A DNA stretch of 64,000 nucleotides from Daphnia carinata. Lineage: Eukaryota; Arthropoda; Branchiopoda; Diplostraca; Daphniidae. The notes under the pieces are model-generated. The model worked only from the letters and a program-made list of their open reading frames with translations, searched no databases and was not told the origin of the DNA. Below, in pieces: positions 1-11,592 of this stretch; the first letter of the stretch is position 1; each line of letters begins with the position of its first letter. A program made the translations under genes and the position numbers. The stretch spans positions 5,454,971 to 5,518,970 of the forward strand of contig NC_081333.1 in the NCBI RefSeq assembly GCF_022539665.2, given 5' to 3'.

Positions 1-2140
1 CGTATTCTGAATCAGCGCAAAAAATTAAATAAAGTTCATTAAAGAATTTCTTCTGAAATCCATTTGAAAAAACTAAAAACGCATCACTGTTCGGAACTGC
101 CGCAACTTCCTTACAAACGCGGATTTCATGGAGAAAGACCAGTATAAAATATTTATGCGGTCCTCCGTCTATTGGAGTCGTGGTTACCATTTCGGGACTC
201 AGTTGTGAGTTTACAACGCATTACGTGGCCGGCACGGTTCCTGTGAGTTAAGCTTCCCTCTGCTACTTGGTGCGCCCACTACCCACGCGCATTTCGGAAC
301 CTTACAAGTTTCTGTAAGTCGGAAGATGTCCAGCAAAAACGCAGGTGTGCCTTACTATGGCTTGTATCGGAAACCAACTCATATGTAAGTTAGTTAGGTT
401 AGTTATTAGTATTTTTTTGGTTGGCTGGTTGTTATCATGCTCATCCAACTTTTATTGTTTCGTTTTAATTATTTTCTTTTACTTTTTCTTTTCCTTCGTT
501 GCACTTTTTTGCCGTTTCTCATCAAGATATGGTATTATGAAATACATATACTACAGTACTTTTATAGTTCAGGTTTCGCATTTCATGGACGAAAGGTTAA
601 ACTTGTCAGTTAAAATAACCATTATATTTCAACTTGGTCTCGTCAGAGAGGATTAGTATATTCTTATTAGTGTATGGAAAACTGTCGGGCGTTGGGAAAT
701 TCAAGGCAGAGTTGGCCCGTTGAAGATCAGTCAGTTTTTGAACGCATTGTATTGGAGGGTCGCGAAGTATTTGGCAGTTTTGAGTGAAACGTACACTGGG
801 CGTTTGAGAGTAGGCTACTCAAAATTATAAACTTGTCAGTTGAGCAAAAATCAATACATCATACTGCCCTTGAAGTTTTATAGGATGGTCGATGTGACTG
901 TGGTGACAATAATCAAAGGTGGGGTGGTCGTCACTGCCAAAGAAGCTGTGGCTGATGGTTCGACAACTGTGCTGGTTGTTGTGGCGGTTGTCGGTTCAAT
1001 CACCTACGGAGTTGATTCAACTTTCGTCGAAATTGTTTCGAGAACTGGTCGTTGTAATGTCGGTGTTGCTAGGATGGACATTGGCTGAGGCAGTTGTTGC
1101 AGTCGCGTTCTTACTTGGACTAACGCTAACAAACACGGTAGTAATTGCGAGGTAACAACAGTTTTTGTTGCTGTTCTGGAAAACTTGTGCAAAAGTCACA
1201 TGAACGTGTTCGTAGGGAGTGTAACGGCGTTGCAACCGAACGACATGCTGGGCTTCAGAAACTTCTCCTTCAAGTTTTCTCCGGTTCATTGTGCAAGCCT
1301 GTCAGCGTTTTTAGGTGTTGGCATCGTGGCTTTCTCGTCAGCTTCCTGGTCACTTTTGAACAGGTAACGCATGGCCAGCACATTGGATGTCGGGACGAAA
1401 TAAGCAGCCGGATTGGGCAGCGTATCTTAAGCCGAATATGCGTTGCGATAAGGCTTGTGTAATAGCGTAACCTCTGGATCCATTATAAATTACTCTTACT
1501 AAAATGAAAACAAAACACTGCCTTAGAAATTCTAATTTATTGATCAGACAACCACTTTCCACTGGTTGGTAACTAATACAGAATTGAAATGAGTGGAAAA
1601 AAGTAGTGGAAAGTAGAATTTCGTAGGAGGTGCAGTATCCTGCACAAAAACAAGAACACCGATTTATTTTCAAAACGCCCTCTTTGGATAAAATATATTA
1701 ATTATTTACCTTTTTTAAAATAGGGTTAGGGCGTGTTTGGCGCAAAAACACTATAAGTTGGGAAGGGTAGTTTTAAGTCCAGACACCTTCAAGTCAAAAG
1801 ACCTTTTGTTAATGCCCGAGGCGTTTCGAAAACCGTCTGGAAAAAGTAGGGTATAAATTTTTTGTTAGACCCTTCAATCTCCCCCCAGGCTAAGACGACA
1901 AATGTGTAATCAACATATTGTCAACCTCCATCACGCGCTTCGTTCATCATTGACTTACCATAGGGCGTCTTAAAATATGTTATAAAAAAATAAAACCGTA
2001 TACTACCATTAACAATTATTCATAGTAGTGGACGAATCGATTTTGTTCCTTGTTGCCTTTATCGAAAAATTTGGAACTTTTATCAGGATCTCACCGTTAC
2101 AATCCATGTCTGAACCAGACACTTTACCACAGGGATACTG
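1..2140. other. Left-edge non-coding stretch
   Basis: I see no gene, RNA or classifiable repeat here. The stretch at about 890-1110 is GT-rich and therefore open in several frames on both strands. Those frames have biased composition, no recognisable domain and overlap one another, so I do not call them coding. Confidence 0.5.
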
Positions 2141-2164
2141 CTTGACGCCACTTTTTGTTAAGGC

Positions 2165-2860
2165 ATTAGTCCTATTTCTCCTTCGAGCTAGTCCTATTCC
2201 TTTTATATTGTTCGAATAGGAACAATGAACCCTCAATTGCGTAAGAGCGTCGGGTTATATCCCATTTCCATTCGAAAGACCAGTGGTGTTACCTCATTAG
2301 TTAAAAGGTTCACAAAACATTTATTTCTCATCCAATTTTAATTTCAATTGCTGAGGAACATGAATTGTGTTGTATCTAATAGAGTTCGTTTAATAAAATA
2401 TTATTAGAATAAAATCAGAATATGTAAGAGCTGTATATTATGTTACGATAGTTGTATGAAATAGTAAAACATTAGTGCAATTGGAAAAGTTGGTTATGAC
2501 CACATAAATTGCAATATAAGTAATAGATATTTCTGTAGTATGTGTAATAGTATTCTGTTAAATGAACTATATTAAATACAACATAGTTCATGTTCTCCTG
2601 CAATTTTAATTATAATAGGATAAGAAAAAAAAGTTTTAAGAACCATTTTACTAATCAGCTGACACCATCGCTTTTTAAAAAAGGAAAATGTATGTAAGCC
2701 GACGTTCCTTACGTTTTCGTGCAAGAAATAGGACCATGTCAGAGCTCGGAGGAGAAATAGGACTGATGCTATGGAGAAATAGGACTGTACTAAATGTATT
2801 AAAAGTCAGTCCTATTTCTCCTGTAGAAATAGGGCTGGAAATTTTCAGTCCTATTTCGTT
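2165..2860. repeat. Cluster of direct and inverted GAAATAGGACT motifs with a hairpin
   Basis: The 11-mer GAAATAGGACT or a one-base variant recurs at about 2725, 2754 and 2776, and as its complement at about 2168, 2191, 2808 and 2846. The 15-mer GGAGAAATAGGACTG occurs at 2751-2765 and again at 2773-2787. Its exact complement lies at 2807-2821, so a perfect 15-bp stem with a 19-nt loop is possible. The cluster lies just left of the Tc1-like relic. It could be the remains of a foldback element or an internal repeat of an unrecognised transposon. Confidence 0.7.
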
Positions 2861-3119
2861 TCAGTCTCATTTAACCGCAAAATGCATCACCAATGTTATA
2901 AAGGATTTAATAGCACTTACTAAACAAAATAAAGCACCGAAAATAATTTTAAAAATTAATTAATATTTGGTCCAATAACCACCATTTTCAATTGCAGTTT
3001 TGCAATCGTTAGTCATGGAAAGCGCAAGTTTTTGCAGTGAGTAGATTTCCCTCGTTAGCTCTCCCAAATCCCATTAGCCCTACCATAAAGTTTATCCGCG
3101 GACCGAGAACGGAAAAATT

Positions 3120-3690
3120 CTAAGTCCTTAACCATATCCCCCACACATTTTCAATGGGGTTCATGTCAGCTCCCTTTAGTGGTCACGACAGTAGTTCAAC
3201 TTCATCCTGATGGTCGTCAAACCAGTCCGTTATCATTTTGGGCTGATGGATTGGCGTCCTATCTTGATTCAATTTGACGCACTTACCAGCAAATTTTTCG
3301 TGAATGAAAAGAAGCAGAACGCCCCTAAAAATCTCTAGTTGTTCAAGTAGTTCATTTTGATCCTGATGGTCGTCAAACCAGTCCTTTATCATTTGGACTG
3401 ATGGATTGGCGACCTATCTTGATAAAATTTGACGCGCTTACCAGGAAAGTTTTCGTGAATGGAAGGAAGCAGAACGCCCCTAAAAATCTCCAGATACTTT
3501 TCGCTGTTCAGCTTCCCTTCAATCCAGACAAAATCTCTGGCACCACTTGATGAAAACCCTGCCCAGACGGGTACGGGTTTTTTTCGCTCCCATCTTAGAT
3601 TTGAATGTGCTTGCGTCGAAATGAGTGCCATTCATTCTATACGAAAGACCAGACCGCCTTCGCCAGATCTTAATGATAAGTAATTTTAGC
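3120..3690 (-). pseudogene. Tc1/mariner-like transposase relic with internal duplication
   Basis: Read on the minus strand, the segment encodes the C-terminal half of a Tc1-type DDE transposase. The parts visible in order are VWAGFSSSGARDFVWIEGKL, the strand carrying the second catalytic aspartate (FYQDRSPIH), and the third-acid block as ADMNPIENVWG (family form SPDLNPIEN.W). The second-aspartate segment is present twice in tandem (DNA 3206-3340 and 3362-3495, period about 156 bp; LNQDRTPIH in the second copy). Stops separate the pieces and the N-terminal DNA-binding half with the first aspartate is absent. It is a dead copy. Family assignment rests on motif order; the subfamily is not determined. 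Confidence 0.85.
3206..3495. repeat. Tandem duplication inside the Tc1-like relic
   Basis: About 135 bp starting at CCTGATGGTCGTCAAACCAG (3206) recurs at 3362 with roughly 85-90% identity by eye. Both copies encode the same catalytic-core stretch in the minus frame. The duplication therefore arose within, or was carried by, a transposase gene. The copies have diverged, so the event is not recent. Confidence 0.8.
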
Positions 3691-4649
3691 ATTAAATTCT
3701 ACGCGCTGCAATAAAATTTAAAAATAATTCCAAAAAGATTTTTGGTCTGAGAGATTGACGCTTTCCCACCACTCTATGGCCTAGTAACGTAATTTATGGC
3801 AAAAATTAACCTATATTTAGCGTGCGCTGGCGAGAGATTTTTTTTTGCGTAGCCCGACGTGGATATATCTATCTGCGTTATAACTAAATACAGAATATGG
3901 ATATATTAAAAAAAACGTTAAAGAGAAAGTTGGAATTTTTACCTGCGATTCCTTGTGCAGTTGTTATAGGTTTAGCTAACGCGGCAGAAAGTGTATCATT
4001 TTCATTAGGCTGAGTTCGTTTTCGTCTTTTCGGACCCCCATTTTCTTCCTACATTGCCTGTTTCGACAATCTTTTCTTCCAGCCAAGCAACGGTGGAAAC
4101 GAGTGCCCCTCATTTTGCGCTTATCCAGCCAGAACGGATTTTCCTGCTTCCGCAATCGCAACTATGAAAGCGCGTTCTTTTCAATTAAGTATTTTACCCC
4201 CATGGTCTACGCCAAACATGTTTTTTTTTTGTCACAGATTTTTAACTTTGCCGAAAATAAAAGATACAAAGTTACACTCAACTTTTGAGAAAAAAAGGTA
4301 GTGTGATAAAAAGGTGAGCATAAAGGATTCTGTTTCTTTTTTTCGACTTGCCCAATAGCTCGATAGAGTCATCTAAACTTTTCGTTCAACATGGCCTAGC
4401 ATAACCTTCTGTGATATTTTGAAAGCTATGGGATGGGAAACGAAAATAAAATAGGCAGTCGAGTAATGTTGCGTATCTCTAAAGAATCGCAATGGCTTTA
4501 AAGACCGACAAGTCTAAAAGCCCCTGATTCCCTAATCTTGTACTAATAAGAAAACAACGATGTTTGAAAGACTGTATTTGAAACAGAAAAGGGGACTTCG
4601 TTTGACAAGTTTGGAGGGGATTTCGACAGCTGTGTGTCGATTACAAAAG
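3691..4649. other. Non-coding stretch
   Basis: AT-rich sequence with poly-T and poly-A runs. I see no gene or recognisable repeat. The 5' boundary of the LTR that follows may lie near the right edge but cannot be fixed from one copy. Confidence 0.5.
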
Positions 4650-4694
4650 AACAAAAGGAAGACAAAAATGAGACTGACTTGGGTCGACTTACAA

Positions 4695-4984
4695 AAGCCC
4701 CGGAAGGTTATCACTCATTGAACGCGGGCATTGACTGAATTCTTGAGAACTAATAAAATTCCCAACACTGATGGATATAAAAGCAGGCCATGCAGCTGGA
4801 TCGAGGGTCCTTCCGTGTCAGTTACCTTTGATGTAGCTAAGTTGTAAAACCTTGTTAGATTTTATCAAGCCAAAATTCCTTTGTTCTTACTCAAGTATAG
4901 AGCTTAGTTAAATCTCTTAGCCATTCTGTAGGCTGTATCCTTTAAATTTCAAATAAACGGCCTTGACGGTGATCGCTCGTTACA
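4695..4984 (+). mobile_element. Ty3/gypsy-type LTR (start uncertain)
   Basis: This is homologous to the solo LTR at 61409-61723 (minus strand). Shared blocks are GGAAGGTTATCAC (about 4696), TATAAAAG (4776-4783), a GCTGGATCG and GGTCCTTCCGT block (4795-4816), and AATAAACGGC followed by TGACGG and GATCG (4952-4976). Both copies end in CGTTACA. TATAAAAG reads as the promoter and AATAAA as the polyadenylation signal. TGGTGGAGATGCAGGG follows the LTR end directly at 4985 and is in the primer-binding-site position, though I cannot name the tRNA. The 5' boundary (expected TGTAAC) is not visible and the matching 3' LTR is not in the window. Confidence 0.75.
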
Positions 4985-7000
4985 TGGTGGAGATGCAGGG
5001 TAGGCCTTTCTGGTAAAGCAAGGTAAGACCAAGTTGTCTGTGAATCTAGCGTTCATAAAGAGACCAGGAGGCAGGTACTGTTGAGAGGCCCTTGGAAACT
5101 GTGACCAACTGGTGTGGAAGATCTTCCACCGTCGGAGACTGCCGACTCAGCGTAGTAGTTAGGGGGTGATTTATAACGGCCTAGCCCTTGTGAGGAGCCA
5201 GCGTATTTTGGGCGGCGTCTCGTTTGAAAGTTGCCGAGTTAGTACGTGGAAGGTCCCGTATAGGGAACGCGACCGTAAGCAAGGCGGGCTTATGGGCCGG
5301 AACATACGACGGCGCCAAAAGGGACCGTACCTAGAGAGAAAATTGATTAGTAATGGTACTTATCTTAGATATTACGATATACGTATGCACTTACTCTTAG
5401 ATATTGTGGATATGAAGTCCCGATGATACTGTGGCGGCTGAGGCGAAGATGGCGGCGGCGATTGCAATAAGGCGGGCGGTGAGCGCGGGGCACGGTGGCG
5501 GAGGGCGGCAAACGGCGGGCAAACAGCGGGTACACAATACGGCAGGGCAACAACAAGGAAATACTAAAGAGTGGCTTACCGGAGAGACTTGTAGACGGCT
5601 TCGGTGCCAAAATTTGTGTGTGTATTACTTGGGCCGAAATCGGACCATATATACCCATACAAAACCCACCGTTGACAAGTAAATTAATTGATTTAACATA
5701 AGTTTAAACGCTGATCCAGAGGTCGGCGGTGATTCTTCTTTCTCTTGACCGCGGGATAACCCCTTCCTACGACACTCCATAATTCCCCTTCCCAAAGGCT
5801 CGAAGGGATTTCCTTGCGGCTACCATCCTTCTTTCCTCCGTTTGTTATTGATATTCGGTTCGGTCTCTTCTCGCTAGAGACCGTTCTATGCAAATGGGAG
5901 GATCGTCAGCAGATTCCAATATTATATTCTGGGTTACCGGTCTTTTATTTTGTAATCATGCGGTGCAGGCGGTCTTTCCTCCGGCCACGTTTAACCATTA
6001 AGCCGTTAGAAGGTGGGTCTATTTATGTCGCGGGACTCGACTGGATTTTCCCGCCTGAAGCTTCTTCTTCTCCGTCTACCGTGGTCTCACCCGAATCCCC
6101 TCTTCTAGCCCCGGCCTGGGCCTCTGATGTGGGTCGGACGTCAGATTTTCTGACAGCTGGTATTACTATCTTAAATTGGCATAGGACCAGAGGCCTGTCC
6201 AAGTTTCTGGCATATGTTTTAGATTGACGAATAGTGGTCTTTTGCTTTTCCTTGATAAAATTAGAGCCTGCTGTAGTGCCCGTAAATTTTGAAAATTATA
6301 AGGAATAGATGAATCCTGGTGAGCCTTAACAGAGTAAGTGACTTAAGGAGCTAGAAGCGTCACCCGTCAGTGAATCAAAGGTGCAGTAAGAAAGGTGAAA
6401 CAGGAACAAGATCTAAGGAGTCAACGAAGGACAGCGTCGAGAAGAAGATTCCAACGGCTCAAGAAATCGGCCGTTCCATCTCAAGTTCTGAAACGGAATC
6501 TCCGAACCCGATCGGAAGCTCATATACAAAATCAAGTCAACTGTGTGGATTTCGAAAACAAGGGATAGTGGTTTTGAGAAAGAGTTGATTGTCGAACAAG
6601 ACGATTCGTGTGAGGAAATGACGAACGAAAAACGCACTTCTATCTATCCACCTGAACCGAACAGATTTGGATTAGTTGACGAAGGGATAGAAAGAGCCTC
6701 ATGCAGAAGTCCCAGTGGCCTAACCAGAGTCAGGACTGGAGCTTCATTGCCCAGAGAAGGAGGAATAAGTGAATTGAGAGACGATTTTAGTTAGCGAGCC
6801 CCAAACAGTATCATCAAGTGAGCCATCGATTGCTGAATCGGGAGGCAAAGGTGAAAATTCTGAAGTTTCACGAGAACCATCCCCCGAAGCTATAGCCAAA
6901 CGACATCTCATCCCAAAATTGAAGTATAGAGAGCCTCTGATCAGCGGTTGCATCAGTGGTAACCAGTCATGATATTGTTTAAAGAATTTCATCTATTTCC
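4985..7000 (+). pseudogene. Decayed LTR-retrotransposon interior (putative 5' UTR and gag)
   Basis: This follows an LTR with a plausible primer-binding site, so it should be the element's leader and gag. The longest open stretches are 5814-6227 (137 codons) and 6370-6588. The second is rich in Ser, Lys, Glu and Thr, as gag linkers often are, and similar charged residues continue in another frame near 6810-6930. No zinc knuckle, protease or reverse transcriptase is recognisable, so the assignment rests on position alone. A GC- and CpG-rich island of GGCGG repeats lies at 5420-5530, unlike its surroundings. Confidence 0.4.
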
Positions 7001-7640
7001 ATGAAGCAGCATGCTCGAGTCTTAGACATCCGGTGATTTAGTTCATAACGGTTGACAACCAGTGAAAATATACTATGTTAATAAATATATTGTTTATGGA
7101 ATCAGATATTGGCGAGTAATTAGGAAGGAGGTTCGAAAGGGAAAACGTAACAACTTACATTGATCATGGCCAATAATGTGGTGATAACGAAATTTAATAT
7201 TGTTTAGTACATCAATAACTTCTAATTTGTGTGCTGAATCAAACCGGCTGGTTATTCGATTTTAAGAAATTTTAATTTTTGATTTTTATAGCGGACATGC
7301 ACACATGAGTCCCAAAACATCGCTTTCTTCATGATGGAATGAAAAGACGAATGGAACAAAATTAAAAGAATGTTATTAATTATTATTTTAGTTATTTGTA
7401 TTATTTATATATTAATTAAATAGGTTATCAATTAAAAAAAATTGGTTTTTATATGAATAGAATATATCAACGTGCCGTTAGAGCAGTAGATACGAGTCTG
7501 ACGGATAGATGGTTTCGGTAAAAAAAATGCTAATTTAGTTTTTCTTTTTTTATGGGGGGGAGGGGAGGGGGCGGGGTAGTTAAGGTGAAACTGATATTTA
7601 ACCCTTATAAGTTAAAGGGATAGTCTTTTACGCTAGTTGT
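7001..7640. other. AT-rich non-coding stretch
   Basis: No gene is visible. The stretch includes a purine-only, G-rich run at about 7552-7575 and long A/T runs. Nothing else is recognised. Confidence 0.5.
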
Positions 7641-7659
7641 TAATATAACTCGAGATTTT

Positions 7660-8430
7660 CCGACGCTAGGACTTTTGCCACTCGTTACTTGGACTGAAGT
7701 GGTTCGCGAAAATAGGACATCTGTCTAACGAGGATTGAACTACTGGTTCACTACGTTTGGCCGCGGCAGCGAAATGTTTCTGAACCAAGCAAGCCCTATA
7801 CGTGCGACAAGTCAACTTCCATGCCAGCGACACTTGGACTCTTTTCTTTTTGTTTTTACTGAATAAATAGGTATTCATAATTAGTTGTAGTTATTTTATA
7901 TATGTTTTTGTTCGGGTTTAACGAGTAATAAACTTAGCTATTGTTATTGTAGGGGAAAAATCTAACTATACTTACGCAATTGCAAATAACATATTAATGA
8001 CTTTTTGGACATGACCTTTGATGACTACACAGTTAATAGTATTATATATGGATTTAAAAAAATCATCTTAGTAAAAACGATAGCCCGTTTTTAGCCCATT
8101 CAAATTTTAATTTGAATTGAACAAACTAACAAAAAGAAATGAATTTGAGTGAAAATGCCCATATTGACTAAAGGTTTGTCAAAAATAAAATGTAGAAAAA
8201 TTATAGCAAAAAAAATATACAAAAATATGTGAAAAATAATTAGGAGAAAAATTTATGTTGCGCCCAAACTTCGGGAATCATCCAAATGCCCAAATGCCCA
8301 AATGCCCAAATGTCCAAATGCCAATAGGCAGATGTCCTGTCGTCGTGTAGCAAATGTCCAAGTGTCGGAAACCTGCATCTAAAAGTCGGAAACCCTGGAA
8401 TCCTTTTGGTAACTCGCCCGAAACAGCGCA
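7660..8430. repeat. Repeat related in two blocks to 35.81-36.01 kb
   Basis: The block at about 7690-7830 matches 35890-36005 in the same orientation (shared ACTACTGGTTC, GAAATGTT and ACGACAAGT-like words). The block at about 8335-8425 matches the complement of 35815-35905 (shared TGTCCAAGTGTCGGAAACCTG and AAAAGTCGGAAA words). At 35.8 kb the blocks are adjacent. Here they are 0.5 kb apart and one is inverted, which points to a rearranged or foldback-like repeat. A short CCCAAATG tandem array lies between them at 8280-8325. Confidence 0.6.
8280..8325. repeat. Short tandem array of CCCAAATG-type units
   Basis: Several imperfect 8-10 bp copies of CCAAATGC follow one another, with slippage-type variation in the last copies. 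It is a simple minisatellite with no coding meaning. Confidence 0.8.
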
Positions 8431-8905
8431 TGCTTAAACAACTGTCTTACATGCATAACTTTTCTTCTGTTTGTAACGTTTAGTTTGAAAATCACGGAGC
8501 AATCCAGTGATTCAGTATCCGTCTCATTTGGTGTACACGAAAATTATTCTGCATTTTAAACCACTTTGCATTAATACCTATCATGGAGACCAACTCGTCA
8601 TCACAGTCAATGCTAGAGGCTTGCTCAACAGCGAGCATCAACATATTCGGAAATGTAAGCACATATCCAATATCTCTCACACCTAATCGCACTGTCTCAC
8701 ATGTAATGGGCGCATTTTTGGCTCTGGATGAATTGTTAATTCTTGTTAATTTTCGTTGTTTCTTTTTTGCGGGAGGGAGTGTCATGAATGGCATGAATGG
8801 TATAGTCGTGAATATGTGATGAAGTCCTTTTGGAACTCGCCCAAACGAGTAGGCCTACATACTAACAACTTTTTCACGTGCTTTTTAACGTCTAGTCTGT
8901 TTACC
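8397..8905. repeat. Direct repeat pair around an uncharacterised minus-strand ORF
   Basis: TCCTTTTGGTAACTCGCCC at about 8400 is echoed by TCCTTTTGGAACTCGCCC at about 8826. Both are followed by similar AACAACT and TTTTTC/TTTCT words and by an AACGT-TAGT block 60-70 bp on. The copies flank 8492-8794, where a 100-codon minus-strand ORF is open. That ORF has no domain I recognise and may be chance or an eroded transposon product. Confidence 0.5.
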
Positions 8906-10635
8906 TTAAACCCCATTCTGTATTACTACAACTTTACGGAAATCTATGAAAGACATCTTCTGAAATGTAATGAAATTGATCTTCTAACCAATTCAGATTT
9001 TTTCTCTTATATTTAAGTAGCCTGTGAGATCCAGTCTTTGAAGAGCCCTGGATTTAGTTTAACGACTGTGATTTTGGTCAGGTTGTGGGTAGCCATGTCA
9101 CGGCTGCCCAAACTGTAGGGTCTGTTGGTCTCATCCTTACCAGAAAAACATATTTATGGGTGTTAAAATGGCTGCCTGTGCAGGAAGATCTCCTAACCTG
9201 GGATTATCCAACACTATAGCAGTAATTATAGCACATTGTGACTTAACAACAAAAACTATTCGTTTGATTTCAACCTCGAGTATGTTTAAATAACCTTGTA
9301 TTGTAGTCCTTTATCGTTGGAACAAGGGAGACGCAAATAGCTAATGCGAATTTTCATTGCGTACGTCAGTAGAATAAGACAATACTTCGATTGCTTGTAA
9401 GTGACATACACTTCTTAGTAGAATGCCATTCTAAAAATGTAAAATACTTTTCTACTAATGAGGCTGCTGGAAATGAACCTCGTCTTAACCTACTGATGGA
9501 AAGATGAAGGCGGAAGCCTTTCTGGTTGACAAGACACACTTTCTGAAATACACGTGATTTGTCAACTGAAACAATAGCAACAAACCATTTTGCATCTGTT
9601 GTCCCATTAAATATTTTTTTATCACGGTTCCAATGCCAGTGTGGCCACGATCATATACTAGAAGGAAGCTCATAATACCAGAAGGAAGTAACCTACTTTA
9701 GGGGGGGGGGGTGGATAGAAAAGACCTTGGACATTCAAAATTCTCTTGAAATACCTGATTGCCACTGGCATTCCACTGCACTATCTTTAGGTGTTTTCTT
9801 CGTCCTTTTGTCAAAGGATTTTCATAGACACAATATCACGAAATTTTGTTTTAGAAAGAGATTTTACTTGATGTCCCAAAATTGACATTATTTCTGGTTT
9901 GGGGGAACTTTTTCACTCAACAATATATTGTTTTACCTGAATTGACGTTGTTCACCATGTTTTTGGTAAGTTATATTACATAAATCCTATTGAAACACTT
10001 AGTTTGAAGGATAACGCACTTTGCAATCACGTACTGGAGTTCCTGATATTAATTGCATGAAATGGCTCATTATGAAATAAGAGCCATGTGGATGTGCTAT
10101 ATGGAGCCCAGTCACCTACCAAATGTGTTGGGGGTTGTTCTACTTGTCGTAACAATTCTCTTCTGTTCCCTTATATAAGCAGGCTGCTCTTCTGTACTGA
10201 ATGTTATTCCAGAATTAGTTCACTCATTGCGCTCCAGTATATATGTTCTGATGTCTCACGTATTGTTTGGCGTCCTTGGCTATCACTCGTTGGTTACGCC
10301 ACACGTTGCAGAAAGATCACGGACACCGTTTTATCATTGACATCGTTTTGCACGCATTCACTTCTGACCTTGAAAAGAGTCTGTCCGACAATCATTCTGA
10401 AAAAATCCGCATATAAAACAACGAAGAATTGAAACCAAAGGGAGATACTGTAGCATTATCATTTGAAATCACCATAAAAAATGCATTTTGAGTTAAATTT
10501 ATGTTGGTGATGTTAAAGTAAAATGGTAAGTCTCTTATCTGTCATAAAGCACAATCTTATAGGCCACCTCAAGCCTTGTAGCATCATTTTTTATGAATGT
10601 TGCTCTTTCCAATTAAAACTCATTCGCCTAATGTA
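8906..10635. other. Non-coding stretch
   Basis: No recognisable gene. A run of ten G lies near 9702-9711. A 114-codon + strand ORF at 10088-10432 is Cys/Ser/Leu-rich, has no identifiable domain and no splice context, and I do not call it a gene. Confidence 0.45.
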
Positions 10636-11592
10636 GTAGGGAAGACCGGACCCATCTTGGACACCATACCAAGTTGTACAGTGCCGCAAAAAATAGAAGT
10701 TGTAATAATAAAAATATAATATTTATAGATTTTGTTTGAAACAGGTTTTTTTAAATAGTGTAAAAGTTTGACTTTCGTGTCTTAATTATTTACTGAGTTA
10801 TTTAATAAACAAAAAAATGGGAAAAAGTTTGTATTTTTTTTGGTTCCTTATTGGTAATTTTTTCCTAAGTTATCTTACAATTATTTGTTTATAAATAATG
10901 GCAGTAAGTAGAGCAGAGATTAATTAATAATATTTGAAAGTAAAAATAATTTTAGTCATTCAACTTTAAACATATCAGTTTTCCTGCGAAAGCTATTTTT
11001 TGGGGCCAAGTTGTACAGACGGCATGGGTGATATTGGACACGAAATAGGCGTGCAATGGAGGAGTTAAGTCAAAGCGCGAAAGTTTGAAATGTTTCAATT
11101 TAACAGAACATGTAGAATATAGCTAAAGTTTATTCATATTTTTTATCTAAATTTAAAAAAAATTATCAAAATGTGTTGGCTCCGCCTCCTCCTATGTCTT
11201 CACTATCAGTAAAATAAAAATATTTCAAGTATAACAAAAGTCTTTTATTTCATGTAACATCTTATTAAGACTGCATTTAAATTGTTCCCTAGTTTAATAC
11301 CAATAAGCCCAAATAAAAGTAAAATTTAAAAAAAATTCATTCTACCTATTTTTACCCCGTCCAAAGTGGTACAGGTGTCAGTCCAAAGTCACCCCGGTTC
11401 GGTCTAAACTCACCGCAAAATATAAATCGTAATAAATACTAAAAAAATTACATTACATTCCTGAAAAAATTTCTTGGGGTGGAGGAAAAGAAGTAAATTC
11501 ATTTTTAACAAATTTTGCGGATTTTGCATAAGTGGGATAGTAAATATTGGGGTAAAGCCGAAACTGTCCAAGATGGGTCCGGTCTCCCCTAC
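10636..11592. mobile_element. DNA transposon or MITE with 27-bp TIRs, copy 1
   Basis: The left end (10636-10662) starts GTAGGGAAGACCGGACCC and ends CATCTTGGAC. The right end (11566-11592) is its complement with one mismatch over 27 bp. The family is confirmed by a second 1.09-kb copy at 30176-31265 that matches along most of its length. No transposase is recognisable. A short minus-strand peptide beside the right TIR resembles one at the same place in copy 2, but this may only reflect DNA homology. I find no clear TSD: AATG occurs on both sides but is offset by two bases on the left. The superfamily is undetermined. Confidence 0.88.

Noticed and set aside
840-1460. Overlapping ORFs on both strands in GT-rich DNA
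   Set aside because: Composition bias opens several frames at once. There is no domain, no splice context and no consistent codon pattern.
5365-5701. Ala/Arg/Gly-rich ORFs in the GC-rich island
   Set aside because: Frames overlap on both strands and derive from GGCGG-type simple sequence. No protein family is recognised.
10088-10432. 114-codon ORF on the + strand
   Set aside because: Cys/Ser-rich with no motif, surrounded by transposon debris. Length is within chance for 64 kb of six frames.
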